A stretch of DNA of 64,000 nucleotides from Mesorhizobium sp. B2-1-1 (GTDB taxonomy: Bacteria; Pseudomonadota; Alphaproteobacteria; Rhizobiales; Rhizobiaceae), in the NCBI RefSeq assembly GCF_006442975.2, contig NZ_CP083954.1, forward strand, positions 1,302,001 through 1,366,000. The letters are read 5' to 3'. A program made the position numbers and the translations under genes. Shown here piece after piece: positions 27,471-35,068 of this stretch. The notes under the pieces are model-generated. The model saw only the letters and a program-made list of their open reading frames with translations. It did no database searches and was not told the origin of the DNA. Each line of letters begins with the position of its first letter. Within the stretch, counting starts at the first letter, position 1.

Positions 27471-28505
27471 CTACTCCGTCTCGAAATTGCCGTGCGGAAC
27501 AACGAGATGGTATTCGAGGCGACCATCCGCGATCTCGAGGCGCGCCGTTCCGTTCAGGGAAGAGGGCACTACGCGTTCCAGTGCGACGCTGCCGAAGCGC
27601 TTTTTGCCCTCTTGGTTGCTGTCGGTTCCTATGGTTTCGGCCCAGGTCAGCGACAGGGCAATGCCGCCATCGGCGGCGGTGTCGAGGACGGCGGTCACTT
27701 CGACGAAGCCCTCCGGCCGCGACAGGGCGCCATAGCTGACCGAGTTGACGGCCAGTTCATGCATCGCAAGGCCGATATGCAGCGCGGCGTTGGGGTTGAG
27801 GTAAGGATTTGCGCCGCGGAAGCGAAGGCTGTGCGACGCGTCCGTCCCGTAGCGGCCGACCTGACCGGCGACGAGTTCGCGAAGGGCAGCACCGCGCCAG
27901 TTGGAGGAGGTTACCAAATCCTGGGAGGAGGCCAGCGACTGGAGCCGGCCGCGAAAGCGGGTCAGGAAATCGCCGATGCTGTCGGAATAGCGTCCCGTCT
28001 GGGTGGCGATGCTCTGGATGATTGCCAGCAAATTCTTCGAGCGGTGCGTGACTTCGCGCAACAGCGTCGTCAGCGTCTGTTCGCGGCGTCGCTGCTCGGT
28101 CGTCTCGACCATGGTGGTGACGACACCTTGCACGTCGCCGGCCTCGCCATGGTCGGCGTCGATCCAGACCTGAAACCAGCGCATGCCGTCCTCCATCGGG
28201 ACGCCGATCTCGAGGCGCTGCGGATCGCCGCTTGCGACGACGTTGCGCTTGGCAGCGCCAATGCGGTCGGCCTGTGCCGGCGGCAGGATGCCGTCGCCCT
28301 CGCTGCTGTCGGCGGCCCAGGGCGCACGCATGTTCCGCGCCCAGACCGTTTTCATGTCGCGGTCCTGGTAGAGGACGGAAATGCCGGCATTGTGGAGTGC
28401 GTGGAGAAGCGCCCGGCCAAGTTGCATGCCGCTTTCGGCGGGATGCAGGGCGATGACCTCGTCCCCCCGCTCGTTCTTCTTGGTATCTCGAGCCCTGGAA
28501 CGCAT
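27471..28505 (-). CDS. PAS-domain HWE-family histidine kinase
   Basis: 344 residues, soluble. A PAS-like sensor at about 25-135 (ALLHALHNAGISVLYQDRDM, ending VVTTMVETTEQRRR) precedes a HWE kinase with His154 in LLREVTHRSKNLLAIIQSIA, N box MHELAVNSVSYGA and WAE of LSLTWAETIG. An EcfG promoter match lies 27 bases before the start, so the kinase is probably produced by the stress response it is likely to control. Candidate PhyR kinase; partner inferred from context. Confidence 0.88.
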   Translation of the reverse strand: MRSRARDTKKNERGDEVIALHPAESGMQLGRALLHALHNAGISVLYQDRDMKTVWARNMRAPWAADSSEGDGILPPAQADRIGAAKRNVVASGDPQRLEIGVPMEDGMRWFQVWIDADHGEAGDVQGVVTTMVETTEQRRREQTLTTLLREVTHRSKNLLAIIQSIATQTGRYSDSIGDFLTRFRGRLQSLASSQDLVTSSNWRGAALRELVAGQVGRYGTDASHSLRFRGANPYLNPNAALHIGLAMHELAVNSVSYGALSRPEGFVEVTAVLDTAADGGIALSLTWAETIGTDSNQEGKKRFGSVALERVVPSSLNGTARLEIADGRLEYHLVVPHGNFETE

Positions 28506-28531
28506 CCGACCTGTTCACCCAACTCAGGCTG

Positions 28532-28556
28532 AACGGCTCACCGTCCAATGGGTTCC
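28532..28556 (-). promoter_or_regulatory. EcfG-type promoter of the PAS-HWE kinase
   Basis: Read on the minus strand: GGAAC (28552-28556), 16 bases, CGTT (28532-28535). Matches the alphaproteobacterial EcfG consensus. The start codon lies 27 bases downstream. Confidence 0.8.
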
Positions 28557-28682
28557 AAGGCAGGTTTTACGGGAACCAGACGCCCAAAAGCGGTCCGCCG
28601 GGCGGCGTCCTTGTGGGACACCACCCGGCGGTGGCTGGAAACCGTTTGAGGGGTGCGGCTTCCAGTGTTCGCCTGATAACCC

Positions 28683-28847
28683 TCAGGCCCGTCTGAACAG
28701 GCCGGCGAGAAGCGAAATGATGAGGAAAGCGAGAAAGATGAAGAACAATATCTGCGCTATCCCGGCAGATGTACCGGCAATGCCGCCGAAACCAAGCGCG
28801 CCGGCGATGATTGCCACGACGAGAAATACGAGCGCCCAGTAAAGCAT
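28683..28847 (-). CDS. DUF1328-family small membrane protein (YtjA type)
   Basis: 54 residues, two hydrophobic helices: [20 protein letters not shown] and [20 protein letters not shown], with the [13 protein letters not shown] link typical of DUF1328. ATG 28847 follows GGAAGGAGATGGAACC. EcfG promoter upstream. Members of this family are often stress induced; molecular role unknown. Confidence 0.9.
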   Translation of the reverse strand: MLYWALVFLVVAIIAGALGFGGIAGTSAGIAQILFFIFLAFLIISLLAGLFRRA

Positions 28848-28877
28848 GGTTCCATCTCCTTCCAACTATGTGAGAAA

Positions 28878-28902
28878 AACGTGGGTGGATGCGGTTTGTT
28901 CC
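28878..28902 (-). promoter_or_regulatory. EcfG-type promoter of the DUF1328 gene
   Basis: Minus strand: GGAAC (28898-28902), 16 bases, CGTT (28878-28881), 31 bases before ATG 28847. Confidence 0.82.
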
Positions 28903-29030
28903 ACTTTTTGCCGAAAAAGACGATCCCCCCGCGCACCATCGTGGCGCGGAAAAGCAAGGCGCGGCCAGCGGAACCTTCCGGCTGGTCGCGCCCTGCTTTT
29001 GCGCGCGTTTGCGACTTCAGTTGCGCATGG

Positions 29031-29825
29031 CTATGCGGCTGCTTTCGCCTGCCGGTCGAAGAACAGAGCCTGGCTGATCAACGCCTTGACCATGTCCGGG
29101 TTGAACGGCTTCGTCACCAGGAAAGCCGGTTCGGGCCGCTCGCCGGTCAGGAGACGCTCGGGAAAGGCGGTGATGAAGATCACCGGCACGGAAGTCGACG
29201 ACAGAATCTCGTTCACCGCCTCGATGCCCGAACTGCCGTCGGCGAGTTGGATGTCCGCGAGCACCATCTTCGGCCGCGTCTTGCCGAACATCGTCACCGC
29301 TTCGGCATGGGTGCGGGCGGTGCCGACGACCCGATGGCCCAGGCTCTCGACCATCTCCTCTATATCCATGGCGATCAGCGGTTCATCCTCGATGATCAGC
29401 ACGTCGGTCGCCACCTGGCGGGAAATCTCGTTGCTCGCCTGGGCAAGCAGTTCTGAGAATTCCTGTTCGCCGACGCCAAGAATTTCGGCCGCCTCATCCT
29501 CGCTGAAACCCTCGACGGCCACCAGAAGGAAGGCCTGGCGGGGAAGCGGCGCGATCGCATTGAGATTGGCCGCGGCGCGCTGTTCCCATGCCGATTGCGC
29601 CTGTTCTTGTGGAACGCGGATGGCGACGGACGTGAACAGTTTGGCGAAGACCTTGTACAGCGCGATTCGGTCGCTAGATGCCTCGGGAAAAATGTCGACA
29701 TCGGCGATGATGGCCTCGAGCATCGCGGCAACCAGCGCGTCGCCGCTCTCCTGCGATCCCGATACGGCACGCGAGAAGCGGCGCAGGAACGGCAGGTGCG
29801 GAGCGATGGTGGCGGATAAACTCAT
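29031..29825 (-). CDS. phyR: General stress response regulator PhyR
   Basis: 264 residues. The N-terminal half (about 1-135) is an ECF-sigma-like domain (LPRQAFLLVAVEGFSEDEAA); the C-terminal half is a receiver with Asp191 in MVLADIQLADG and Lys in LVTKPFNPD. When phosphorylated, PhyR binds the anti-sigma NepR and frees EcfG. ATG 29825 chosen; upstream codons overlap the promoter region. Divergent from nepR-ecfG, with an EcfG promoter of its own, giving positive feedback. Confidence 0.96.
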   Translation of the reverse strand: MSLSATIAPHLPFLRRFSRAVSGSQESGDALVAAMLEAIIADVDIFPEASSDRIALYKVFAKLFTSVAIRVPQEQAQSAWEQRAAANLNAIAPLPRQAFLLVAVEGFSEDEAAEILGVGEQEFSELLAQASNEISRQVATDVLIIEDEPLIAMDIEEMVESLGHRVVGTARTHAEAVTMFGKTRPKMVLADIQLADGSSGIEAVNEILSSTSVPVIFITAFPERLLTGERPEPAFLVTKPFNPDMVKALISQALFFDRQAKAAA

Positions 29826-29899
29826 GACGGACGTCTCCCTCAGATGACGTGATTGACTAAAAATGCAGGTCAAGCCCCATTGCAAGCCCCAACGACACA

Positions 29900-29924
29900 A
29901 ACGCGGGCTTTCGCAAAAAGTTCC
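29900..29924 (-). promoter_or_regulatory. EcfG-type promoter of phyR
   Basis: Minus strand: GGAAC (29920-29924), 16 bases, CGTT (29900-29903), 75 bases before phyR. It sits back to back with the nepR-ecfG promoter, only seven bases away. Confidence 0.88.
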
Positions 29925-29931
29925 GGCCCCG

Positions 29932-29956
29932 GGAACTAATACGCCTGAACGGCGTT
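29932..29956 (+). promoter_or_regulatory. EcfG-type promoter of nepR-ecfG
   Basis: GGAAC (29932-29936), 16 bases, CGTT (29953-29956). It precedes nepR by about 90 bases and implies autoregulation of the sigma factor. Confidence 0.88.
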
Positions 29957-30044
29957 TGAATTGGGGATGGGCAACCAGACGAGGATGCCGCTTGTGTTGT
30001 GTTGAGTTATGTTGAGCGGCTATGGGGCTGGATTAAAGGGCGAA

Positions 30045-30248
30045 ATGAAGGAAATGACGAAAGATGTCTTGACTGGCGCCTCAATCAGGCGCCGGAACGG
30101 CGTGGGCGACCCGCTCGGGCCGAATTCCGAAATCGGACGCAAACTCAAGCAGTATTACGACGAGCTGGTCTCCGACGATGTGCCGGATCGTTTCGCGCAG
30201 TTGCTCAGCCAACTGGAGCGGGCCGAGCCCGCACAGAAAAAGGACTGA
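30045..30248 (+). CDS. nepR: Anti-sigma factor NepR
   Basis: 67 residues. The NepR core is clear: GPNSEIGRKLKQYYDELVSD, then DVPDRFAQLLSQLE. It sequesters EcfG and is itself bound by phosphorylated PhyR. ATG 30045 has AAGGGCGAA upstream; ATGs at 30009 and 30054 are alternatives. It ends three bases before ecfG. Confidence 0.93.
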   Translation: MKEMTKDVLTGASIRRRNGVGDPLGPNSEIGRKLKQYYDELVSDDVPDRFAQLLSQLERAEPAQKKD

Positions 30249-30251
30249 GGC

Positions 30252-30803
30252 ATGGCAACGGTCTCACAAGGCTTCAAGACCGATCTGCTTGGGGCAATAC
30301 CGAGCTTGCGTGCCTTCGCAGTGTCACTGACGCAGAATGCCGACAAGGCCGACGACCTCGTGCAGGAAACGCTGGTCAAGGCCTGGGACAAGCATGAGAG
30401 CTTTCAGCCCGGTACCAACCTGAAGGCATGGCTCTTCACCATCCTGCGCAACGAGTTCTATTCGCAGATGCGCAAACGCGGCCGCGAGGTGCAGGACAGC
30501 GACGGCATCATGACAGCCAGGCTTGCGGTGCATCCCGCCCAGCACGGCCAGCTCGACCTCAAGGATTTCCGCGGTGCGCTCGAGCAACTGCCCGAAGACC
30601 AGCGCGAGGCCATCATCCTCATCGGCGCCTCGGGCTTCTCTTACGAGGAGGCGGCCGAGATTTGCGGTTGCGCGGTCGGGACGATCAAGAGCCGCGTCAG
30701 CCGAGCCCGCACGCGCCTGCAGGAGATACTGAAAATCTCCGGCGAAGACGAGTACGGTCCCGATGCGATCTCAGCACAGGTCACGGGCACGGCGGCGCAC
30801 TAA
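30252..30803 (+). CDS. ecfG: ECF sigma factor EcfG (general stress response)
   Basis: 183 residues. Region 2 (about 15-80): SLTQNADKADDLVQETLVKA, TNLKAWLFTILRNEFYSQMR. Region 4 (about 110-165): LPEDQREAIILIGASGFSYE, CAVGTIKSRVSRARTRLQEI. Placement behind nepR and opposite phyR confirms the EcfG class. It should recognise the eight GGAAC-N16/17-CGTT sites in this window. Confidence 0.96.
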   Translation: MATVSQGFKTDLLGAIPSLRAFAVSLTQNADKADDLVQETLVKAWDKHESFQPGTNLKAWLFTILRNEFYSQMRKRGREVQDSDGIMTARLAVHPAQHGQLDLKDFRGALEQLPEDQREAIILIGASGFSYEEAAEICGCAVGTIKSRVSRARTRLQEILKISGEDEYGPDAISAQVTGTAAH

Positions 30804-30880
30804 AAAAGCGTCGCATCGAAACGGCTGACAGAATCGCCATCGCATCCGCTCTGACTCTTACGCGACGCGACGCGACGTCG

Positions 30881-31330
30881 TCAGGCGGGCGGGACTCGTC
30901 CGCAGGCCCGGGCCACCGCTTCCACAAGATCTTCGCCCGAATAAGGTTTGCTGACCAGCCTTATCCCTGGAAAGGCAACCTTGATCTCGTCCGCATCCGA
31001 ATAACCGGAGGCAAAGACGAAGGGCACGCCCGTTTCACGCAGGCGCGATGCAAAGTCGAAAGTCGGAGTGCCCCCCAGCATGAGGTCGACGATCGCCGCA
31101 TCGAATTGGGTGGCAACCTGTCGACCATCGATCTCGGCCAGGTCGCGGACAAGCACTACGTCGTCGGCGCCGTGATCACGGCAAAGCTGCTCGACATCCA
31201 TGGCGATGAGAAATTCATCTTCCAGGACAAGAATGCGCAATCCGTCAAGCAAAGGCGACACAGGCAATGGCTCCTTGAAACGCAGCGAGTCATGATCGCT
31301 ATTTGACGCGCTGTCATTTAAAAAAGACAT
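30881..31330 (-). CDS. Single-domain response regulator, FAT GUY type
   Basis: 149 residues: a receiver with no output domain. Acidic pocket in LVLEDEF, phosphoacceptor Asp82 (AAIVDLMLGG), Lys128 in SKPY. The segment PFVFASGY (103-110) resembles the FATGY-type motif of single-domain regulators that shuttle phosphate between HWE/HisKA_2 kinases and PhyR in sphingomonads. ATG 31330 was chosen; TTG 31381 is possible. A role as phosphate relay or sink in the stress network is inference. Confidence 0.85.
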   Translation of the reverse strand: MSFLNDSASNSDHDSLRFKEPLPVSPLLDGLRILVLEDEFLIAMDVEQLCRDHGADDVVLVRDLAEIDGRQVATQFDAAIVDLMLGGTPTFDFASRLRETGVPFVFASGYSDADEIKVAFPGIRLVSKPYSGEDLVEAVARACGRVPPA

Positions 31331-31374
31331 GCCACCGCAGCGGCTGAGCCCGCGGTTCTCGAGGAGCGGTCGAA

Positions 31375-32136
31375 ATGTCAATCCAGAACGGCCTTGCTTC
31401 CTCCAGCCGCCGGTATGATTGCGAGAATTGCCCGCTGCGGCCGCTGCCGGGTTTCCGCAAATTCGAGAGATCGGAACTGGCCTTCATCGACAAATTGAAG
31501 AAAGGCGAGCTCGCGGTCGACAAGGGCGCAACGGTGCTGGTGGAAGGACGCCGCAGCACTCATCTCTACACGGTGCTGTCGGGCTGGGCTTTCCGCTACA
31601 AGCTGTTGTCGGATGGCCGCCGTCAAATCCTCAACTACGCCATCCCTGGAGATCTCATCGGGCTGCAAGGCAGCGTGATGGGCGAAATGCAGCATTCCGT
31701 CGAAGCCTTGTCGCCGATGCTGCTTTGCGTGTTCGAGCGGGAGTCCCTGCATGAGCTTTTCCGCAACCATCCGGGCCTGGCCTATGACATCACCTGGATC
31801 GCGTCGCGCGAGGAGCGGATGCTGGATGAGAACCTGCTCAGCGTCGGCCGCCGCAGCGCGATCGAGCGCACCGCCTATCTCATCGCCTTCATCGGCAGCC
31901 GGGCCAAGGCCGTTGGCCTCAATGGCGGGCGGCTCACCCGGATCGCGTTCACGCAGCAGCACATCGCCGATACGCTCGGGCTGTCGTTGGTCCATACCAA
32001 CAAGACGATTCGCAAACTGATGGATCGCAAGCTGATCGCTTGGCGCGATGGCGGCTGCGAGATCATCGATCATGAAGGGTTGAAGCAGCTTGCTGGCTGG
32101 GAGGGGCTGGGCAAGGAACGACGGCCACTGATCTGA
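31375..32136 (+). CDS. Crp/Fnr-family transcriptional regulator
   Basis: 253 residues. Cyclic-nucleotide-binding-like domain at about 30-150 (VLVEGRRSTHLYTVLSGWAF, YAIPGDLIGLQGSVMGEMQH) and a Crp-type winged helix near 185-235 (RIAFTQQHIADTLGLSLVHT, NKTIRKLMDRKLI). An N-terminal DCENCPLR gives two cysteines, but not the four-Cys spacing of a canonical Fnr cluster. GAGGAG lies eight bases before ATG. Divergent from the single-domain regulator; start regions overlap. Confidence 0.9.
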   Translation: MSIQNGLASSSRRYDCENCPLRPLPGFRKFERSELAFIDKLKKGELAVDKGATVLVEGRRSTHLYTVLSGWAFRYKLLSDGRRQILNYAIPGDLIGLQGSVMGEMQHSVEALSPMLLCVFERESLHELFRNHPGLAYDITWIASREERMLDENLLSVGRRSAIERTAYLIAFIGSRAKAVGLNGGRLTRIAFTQQHIADTLGLSLVHTNKTIRKLMDRKLIAWRDGGCEIIDHEGLKQLAGWEGLGKERRPLI

Positions 32137-32274
32137 TCGGATGCAGGAGGCCCCGTTTTGAGCTAGGGTCCAGATCGATGGAACCGGGACGGCCTCTATC
32201 CATTGGATTGAGCGTGATCTTTTGGCAAACCGACACCCGCTTTGCGGGATCATGCCCGTTTATCCGAGGGGCTC

Positions 32275-32299
32275 GGAACCTTGAGACATGCAGCGCGTT
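32275..32299 (+). promoter_or_regulatory. EcfG-type promoter of the DUF883 gene
   Basis: GGAAC (32275-32279), 16 bases, CGTT (32296-32299), 31 bases before ATG 32330. Confidence 0.85.
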
Positions 32300-32329
32300 G
32301 AAATCAAAGCAATCACAGGGAGTTAAGCG

Positions 32330-32656
32330 ATGGCAGCTGCCGCAGGAAAGAACGCAAGCGAAGCGCGGGCGAACTCGGACCTCGAAGCCGATATCAGGCA
32401 GTTGAAGGCCGATATCGACAAGCTGACGAAGCAGCTGGCAAAGACAGGTGAGCATGGATACGGCACCGCCCGCCGTGCCGCCGCCGAAGGTGTCGAGCAT
32501 CTGCGCGCCCAAGGCGAGGCAGCCTTTGATAGCCTGCGCAGCAACACCAGGGATATAGAGGCGCAGATAGCGGCAAGCGTGCGCGAGAAGCCGGTGACTT
32601 CATTGGCGATCGCCGCCGGCGTTGGCTTCCTGTTCGCGCTCCTGGCGCGCCGCTAG
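32330..32656 (+). CDS. DUF883/ElaB-YqjD-like membrane-anchored protein
   Basis: 108 residues. A long amphipathic helix (LEADIRQLKADIDKLTKQLA, EGVEHLRAQGEAAF) is followed by a C-terminal membrane anchor with Gly motif (SLAIAAGVGFLFALLARR). This is the layout of E. coli YqjD/ElaB, inner-membrane ribosome-associated proteins made in stationary phase under RpoS. Here the gene sits behind an EcfG promoter. Ribosome binding is inferred from the family only. Confidence 0.87.
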   Translation: MAAAAGKNASEARANSDLEADIRQLKADIDKLTKQLAKTGEHGYGTARRAAAEGVEHLRAQGEAAFDSLRSNTRDIEAQIAASVREKPVTSLAIAAGVGFLFALLARR

Positions 32657-32666
32657 TCCCGCTCAA

Positions 32667-33131
32667 ATGGGATTGCTGGCTTCCCTTGTCTCGGGCCTGG
32701 CTTCGGGCGAAACCGTTGCAGCCATGCGCCGCGCGCGCACGGCTGCAATTGTCTATGCGCTTGCCGCGCTCGCGGCGCTGTGCGGTCTCGGCTTCCTGAT
32801 CGGGGCCGGCTATATATGGGCTGCGGACCGCTATGGGCCGCTCGCGGCGGCGTTGGGCTTCGGCGTCGGCTTTCTGATCGTCGCGGGCCTGATCTTGCTG
32901 ATCTATCGCTTCTCGGCCGGCTCGCGCGCACGGCGCCGGGCAGAACGGCGCAAGGCGGACATGACCGCAATCGGGGTCACCGCCGCACTGGCCGCTCTGC
33001 CGGCGCTGCTCAAGGGAAAGGGCGGCCTCGGGGCCATTCTCGGTCCCGCCGTGGCGTTGGCGGCTTATGCCATCTACCGCGAGAACGTGAAACCAGGTCC
33101 CGGCGGGCCGGCTGGCGGCGATCCTGATTGA
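32667..33131 (+). CDS. Phage-holin-superfamily-like membrane protein (YqjE type)
   Basis: 154 residues with two close helices (about 25-50 and 58-80: AIVYALAALAALCGLGFLIG, AAALGFGVGFLIVAGLILLI), a basic loop (SRARRRAERRKAD) and a third hydrophobic part. Together with the DUF883 gene it mirrors E. coli yqjD-yqjE. It begins ten bases after the DUF883 stop, so it shares the EcfG promoter. Not evidence of a prophage. Confidence 0.78.
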   Translation: MGLLASLVSGLASGETVAAMRRARTAAIVYALAALAALCGLGFLIGAGYIWAADRYGPLAAALGFGVGFLIVAGLILLIYRFSAGSRARRRAERRKADMTAIGVTAALAALPALLKGKGGLGAILGPAVALAAYAIYRENVKPGPGGPAGGDPD

Positions 33132-33174
33132 GGCTGACCGGATGAAGGCTGCGTCCGGATTAAAGCTGGGCCGG

Positions 33175-34779
33175 TCACTTGGAGAGATCCTCCAGCGGCA
33201 TGGATATTTCGGCAAAGACGCCTTCCGGCCGGAACTCGTGCGCCACTTCGCTGGAGATGACCTTGGCCAGGCTGCGGCGGATCAGGATCGAGCCGAAACC
33301 GTGCCGCTCGGGCGGGGCAACCGCAGGACCGCCGCTTTCGCGCCAGGTCAAGACAAGGCGCCGGTCGCTTTTTCTGCCTTGTGTCTTCCAGCTCAGATCG
33401 ACCTTGCCGGATGTTGCCGACAGCGACCCATATTGTAGGGCGTTGCTGGCCAGTTCGTGCAAGATCAGGCCCAGCCCCACTGCCTGGTCCGGCGACAGCA
33501 ACAGATCGGGACCGGTGATCGTCATGCGCAGTTGCTCGGCGGTGTCGAAGGGCCTCACCTCGATCTGGATGAGTTCATGGATGCCGATGCCGCGCCATTC
33601 CCGGTCGGACAGGAGATTATGGGCAATGCCGAGTGCCTGGAGCCGGGCGCCGAAGGCTTCCAGGAAAGCGCTCGGCTGCCGGGCATGGCGCACGGTCTGC
33701 GTCGCCAGCGCCTGAACGGTCGCCAGCGTGTTCTTGACGCGATGATTGAGTTCGCGAAGCAGCAGCCTTTGCCTTTCCTCCCCAAGCTTGCGTTCGGATA
33801 TGTCGTAATTGACCCCGAAGATCAGCGTCGGCTTGCCGTCGCCATCGCGCTCGATGACGCGGCCGCGCGTCGCCAGCCAGCGGGGTGGATGGAAGCCTTT
33901 CACGCGGTACTCGCCGAAATAGTCGTCGCCGCCGGCCAAGGCGTCGCGGAAGCGGGTTTCGGTTTGATAGACGTCGCGTGGATCTATTGCCATCAGGATG
34001 TCGCGCGCCCGCAACCGGTTCGATCGCGGCAGATTGAACAATTCCGGCAGCAAACCATCGCATTCGATCATGTCGGTGCGGATGTCCCAGGCCCAGCTGG
34101 CAAGCGATGCCGCGTCGAGCGCTATGGCGCGCCGTTTTTCTTCGCGAACCAGCGCCGCCTCGGCGATGGCGCCGCTGCGCGTCGCATCCTTCAGCGTGAA
34201 CAGGCTGGCGGCTAGGCCGGCCAGCGCCTTCAACTGGTCGAGCCTGACGCGCGATGGAAAGGGACGGGGCTTGCGGTCGAAAACGCAGAGCGTTCCGATC
34301 CTGGCGCCGGCGACGGTCACCGGCGCGCCCGCAAAGAAGCGGATGTGATGCTTGCCCGTGACCAGTGAGTTGGCTTTAAAACGCGGATCCAAGGTCGCGT
34401 CGGGTACCACCATCAGTTCGCCGCCCGCGGCAATCGCATGGGCGGAGAAGGAGATGTCGGTTGCGGTCTCGATCTCGTCCAGGCCGACACGCGACTTGAA
34501 CCATTGCCGCTCGACGTCGACGAGCGTAACCAGCGCGATCGGTGCGCGCATGGCGGCCGCGGCAAGGCGGCTGACGCCGTCGAAGTCGGCGTCAGCCATC
34601 GTATCCAGCGCCTGCAAGCCGTGCAGCACGGCCAGCCGGCCGGCGTCGTTGACGACGTGCATTACTTCGGCCGGAAGGCCCGGCGCCAATTTCGCCGCCT
34701 TGTTCACCAGCGCCCCCGACGCTTCCTCGCGAGCCCTCCGACTTCGCCTTCCCGACTTGCCGGCGAAGGGCTTGGCCAA
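33175..34779 (-). CDS. GAF-PAS HWE-family histidine kinase
   Basis: 534 residues, soluble. GAF at about 65-200 (AAMRAPIALVTLVDVERQWF, IRFFAGAPVTVAGARIGTLC), PAS at about 220-330 (ASLASWAWDIRTDMIECDGL, FHPPRWLATRGRVIERDGDG), then HWE kinase with His346 in LLLRELNHRVKNTLATVQAL, N box HELASNALQYGS and WRE of LVLTWRESGG. Third HWE kinase of this island. The start is uncertain: TTG 34779 or ATG 34662. No EcfG match on its strand. Confidence 0.86.
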   Translation of the reverse strand: MAKPFAGKSGRRSRRAREEASGALVNKAAKLAPGLPAEVMHVVNDAGRLAVLHGLQALDTMADADFDGVSRLAAAAMRAPIALVTLVDVERQWFKSRVGLDEIETATDISFSAHAIAAGGELMVVPDATLDPRFKANSLVTGKHHIRFFAGAPVTVAGARIGTLCVFDRKPRPFPSRVRLDQLKALAGLAASLFTLKDATRSGAIAEAALVREEKRRAIALDAASLASWAWDIRTDMIECDGLLPELFNLPRSNRLRARDILMAIDPRDVYQTETRFRDALAGGDDYFGEYRVKGFHPPRWLATRGRVIERDGDGKPTLIFGVNYDISERKLGEERQRLLLRELNHRVKNTLATVQALATQTVRHARQPSAFLEAFGARLQALGIAHNLLSDREWRGIGIHELIQIEVRPFDTAEQLRMTITGPDLLLSPDQAVGLGLILHELASNALQYGSLSATSGKVDLSWKTQGRKSDRRLVLTWRESGGPAVAPPERHGFGSILIRRSLAKVISSEVAHEFRPEGVFAEISMPLEDLSK

Positions 34780-34783
34780 ACGC

Positions 34784-34808
34784 GGAACCTTCGTAGCAAG
34801 GAACCGTT
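34784..34808 (+). promoter_or_regulatory. EcfG-type promoter of the 57-residue membrane protein
   Basis: GGAAC (34784-34788), 16 bases, CGTT (34805-34808), 58 bases before ATG 34866. Confidence 0.82.
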
Positions 34809-34865
34809 ACCCGAAGATGTTTTGCCAGAGACGCTCAACGCGTCCACATCGCATCGAGGCCGGCT

Positions 34866-35039
34866 ATGCCCAAGACCATTCCTGAAAACAAAGCGCGTCA
34901 GGGACACTGGGGCTGGCACGGCTTGCGGATCCTGATTGCGGGACTTCTCCTGGCCTTTGTCGTTTGGGGCATCGTCGAGATTTACGGCGAGTACACGAAA
35001 TCCCCGACCACCGAACAAGGCAGCGCTCCGAGCGGCTAG
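34866..35039 (+). CDS. 57-residue single-pass membrane protein (stress regulon)
   Basis: Small ORF from ATG 34866 to TAG 35037-35039. It encodes a basic, Trp-containing N-terminus (MPKTIPENKARQGHWGWHGL), one transmembrane helix (about 21-40: RILIAGLLLAFVVWGIVEIY) and a polar tail ending EQGSAPSG. GAGGCC lies upstream and an EcfG promoter 58 bases before the start supports it as a real gene. It lies between a kinase and a lipid kinase, both on the other strand. Function unknown. Confidence 0.75.
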   Translation: MPKTIPENKARQGHWGWHGLRILIAGLLLAFVVWGIVEIYGEYTKSPTTEQGSAPSG

Positions 35040-35068
35040 TCTTCTGTTCCTCGTCGGCTGCCCCTGCA

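Noticed and set aside
27075..28532. Open frame of 485 codons on the plus strand
   Set aside because: Opposite the PAS-HWE kinase, whose kinase motifs and promoter are clear.
32667..33131. Prophage remnant, suggested by the holin-like protein
   Set aside because: No other phage gene; the neighbour is DUF883, matching the cellular yqjD-yqjE pair.
33142..33438. Short open frame after the holin-like gene
   Set aside because: Mostly antisense to the GAF-PAS kinase; no ribosome site.
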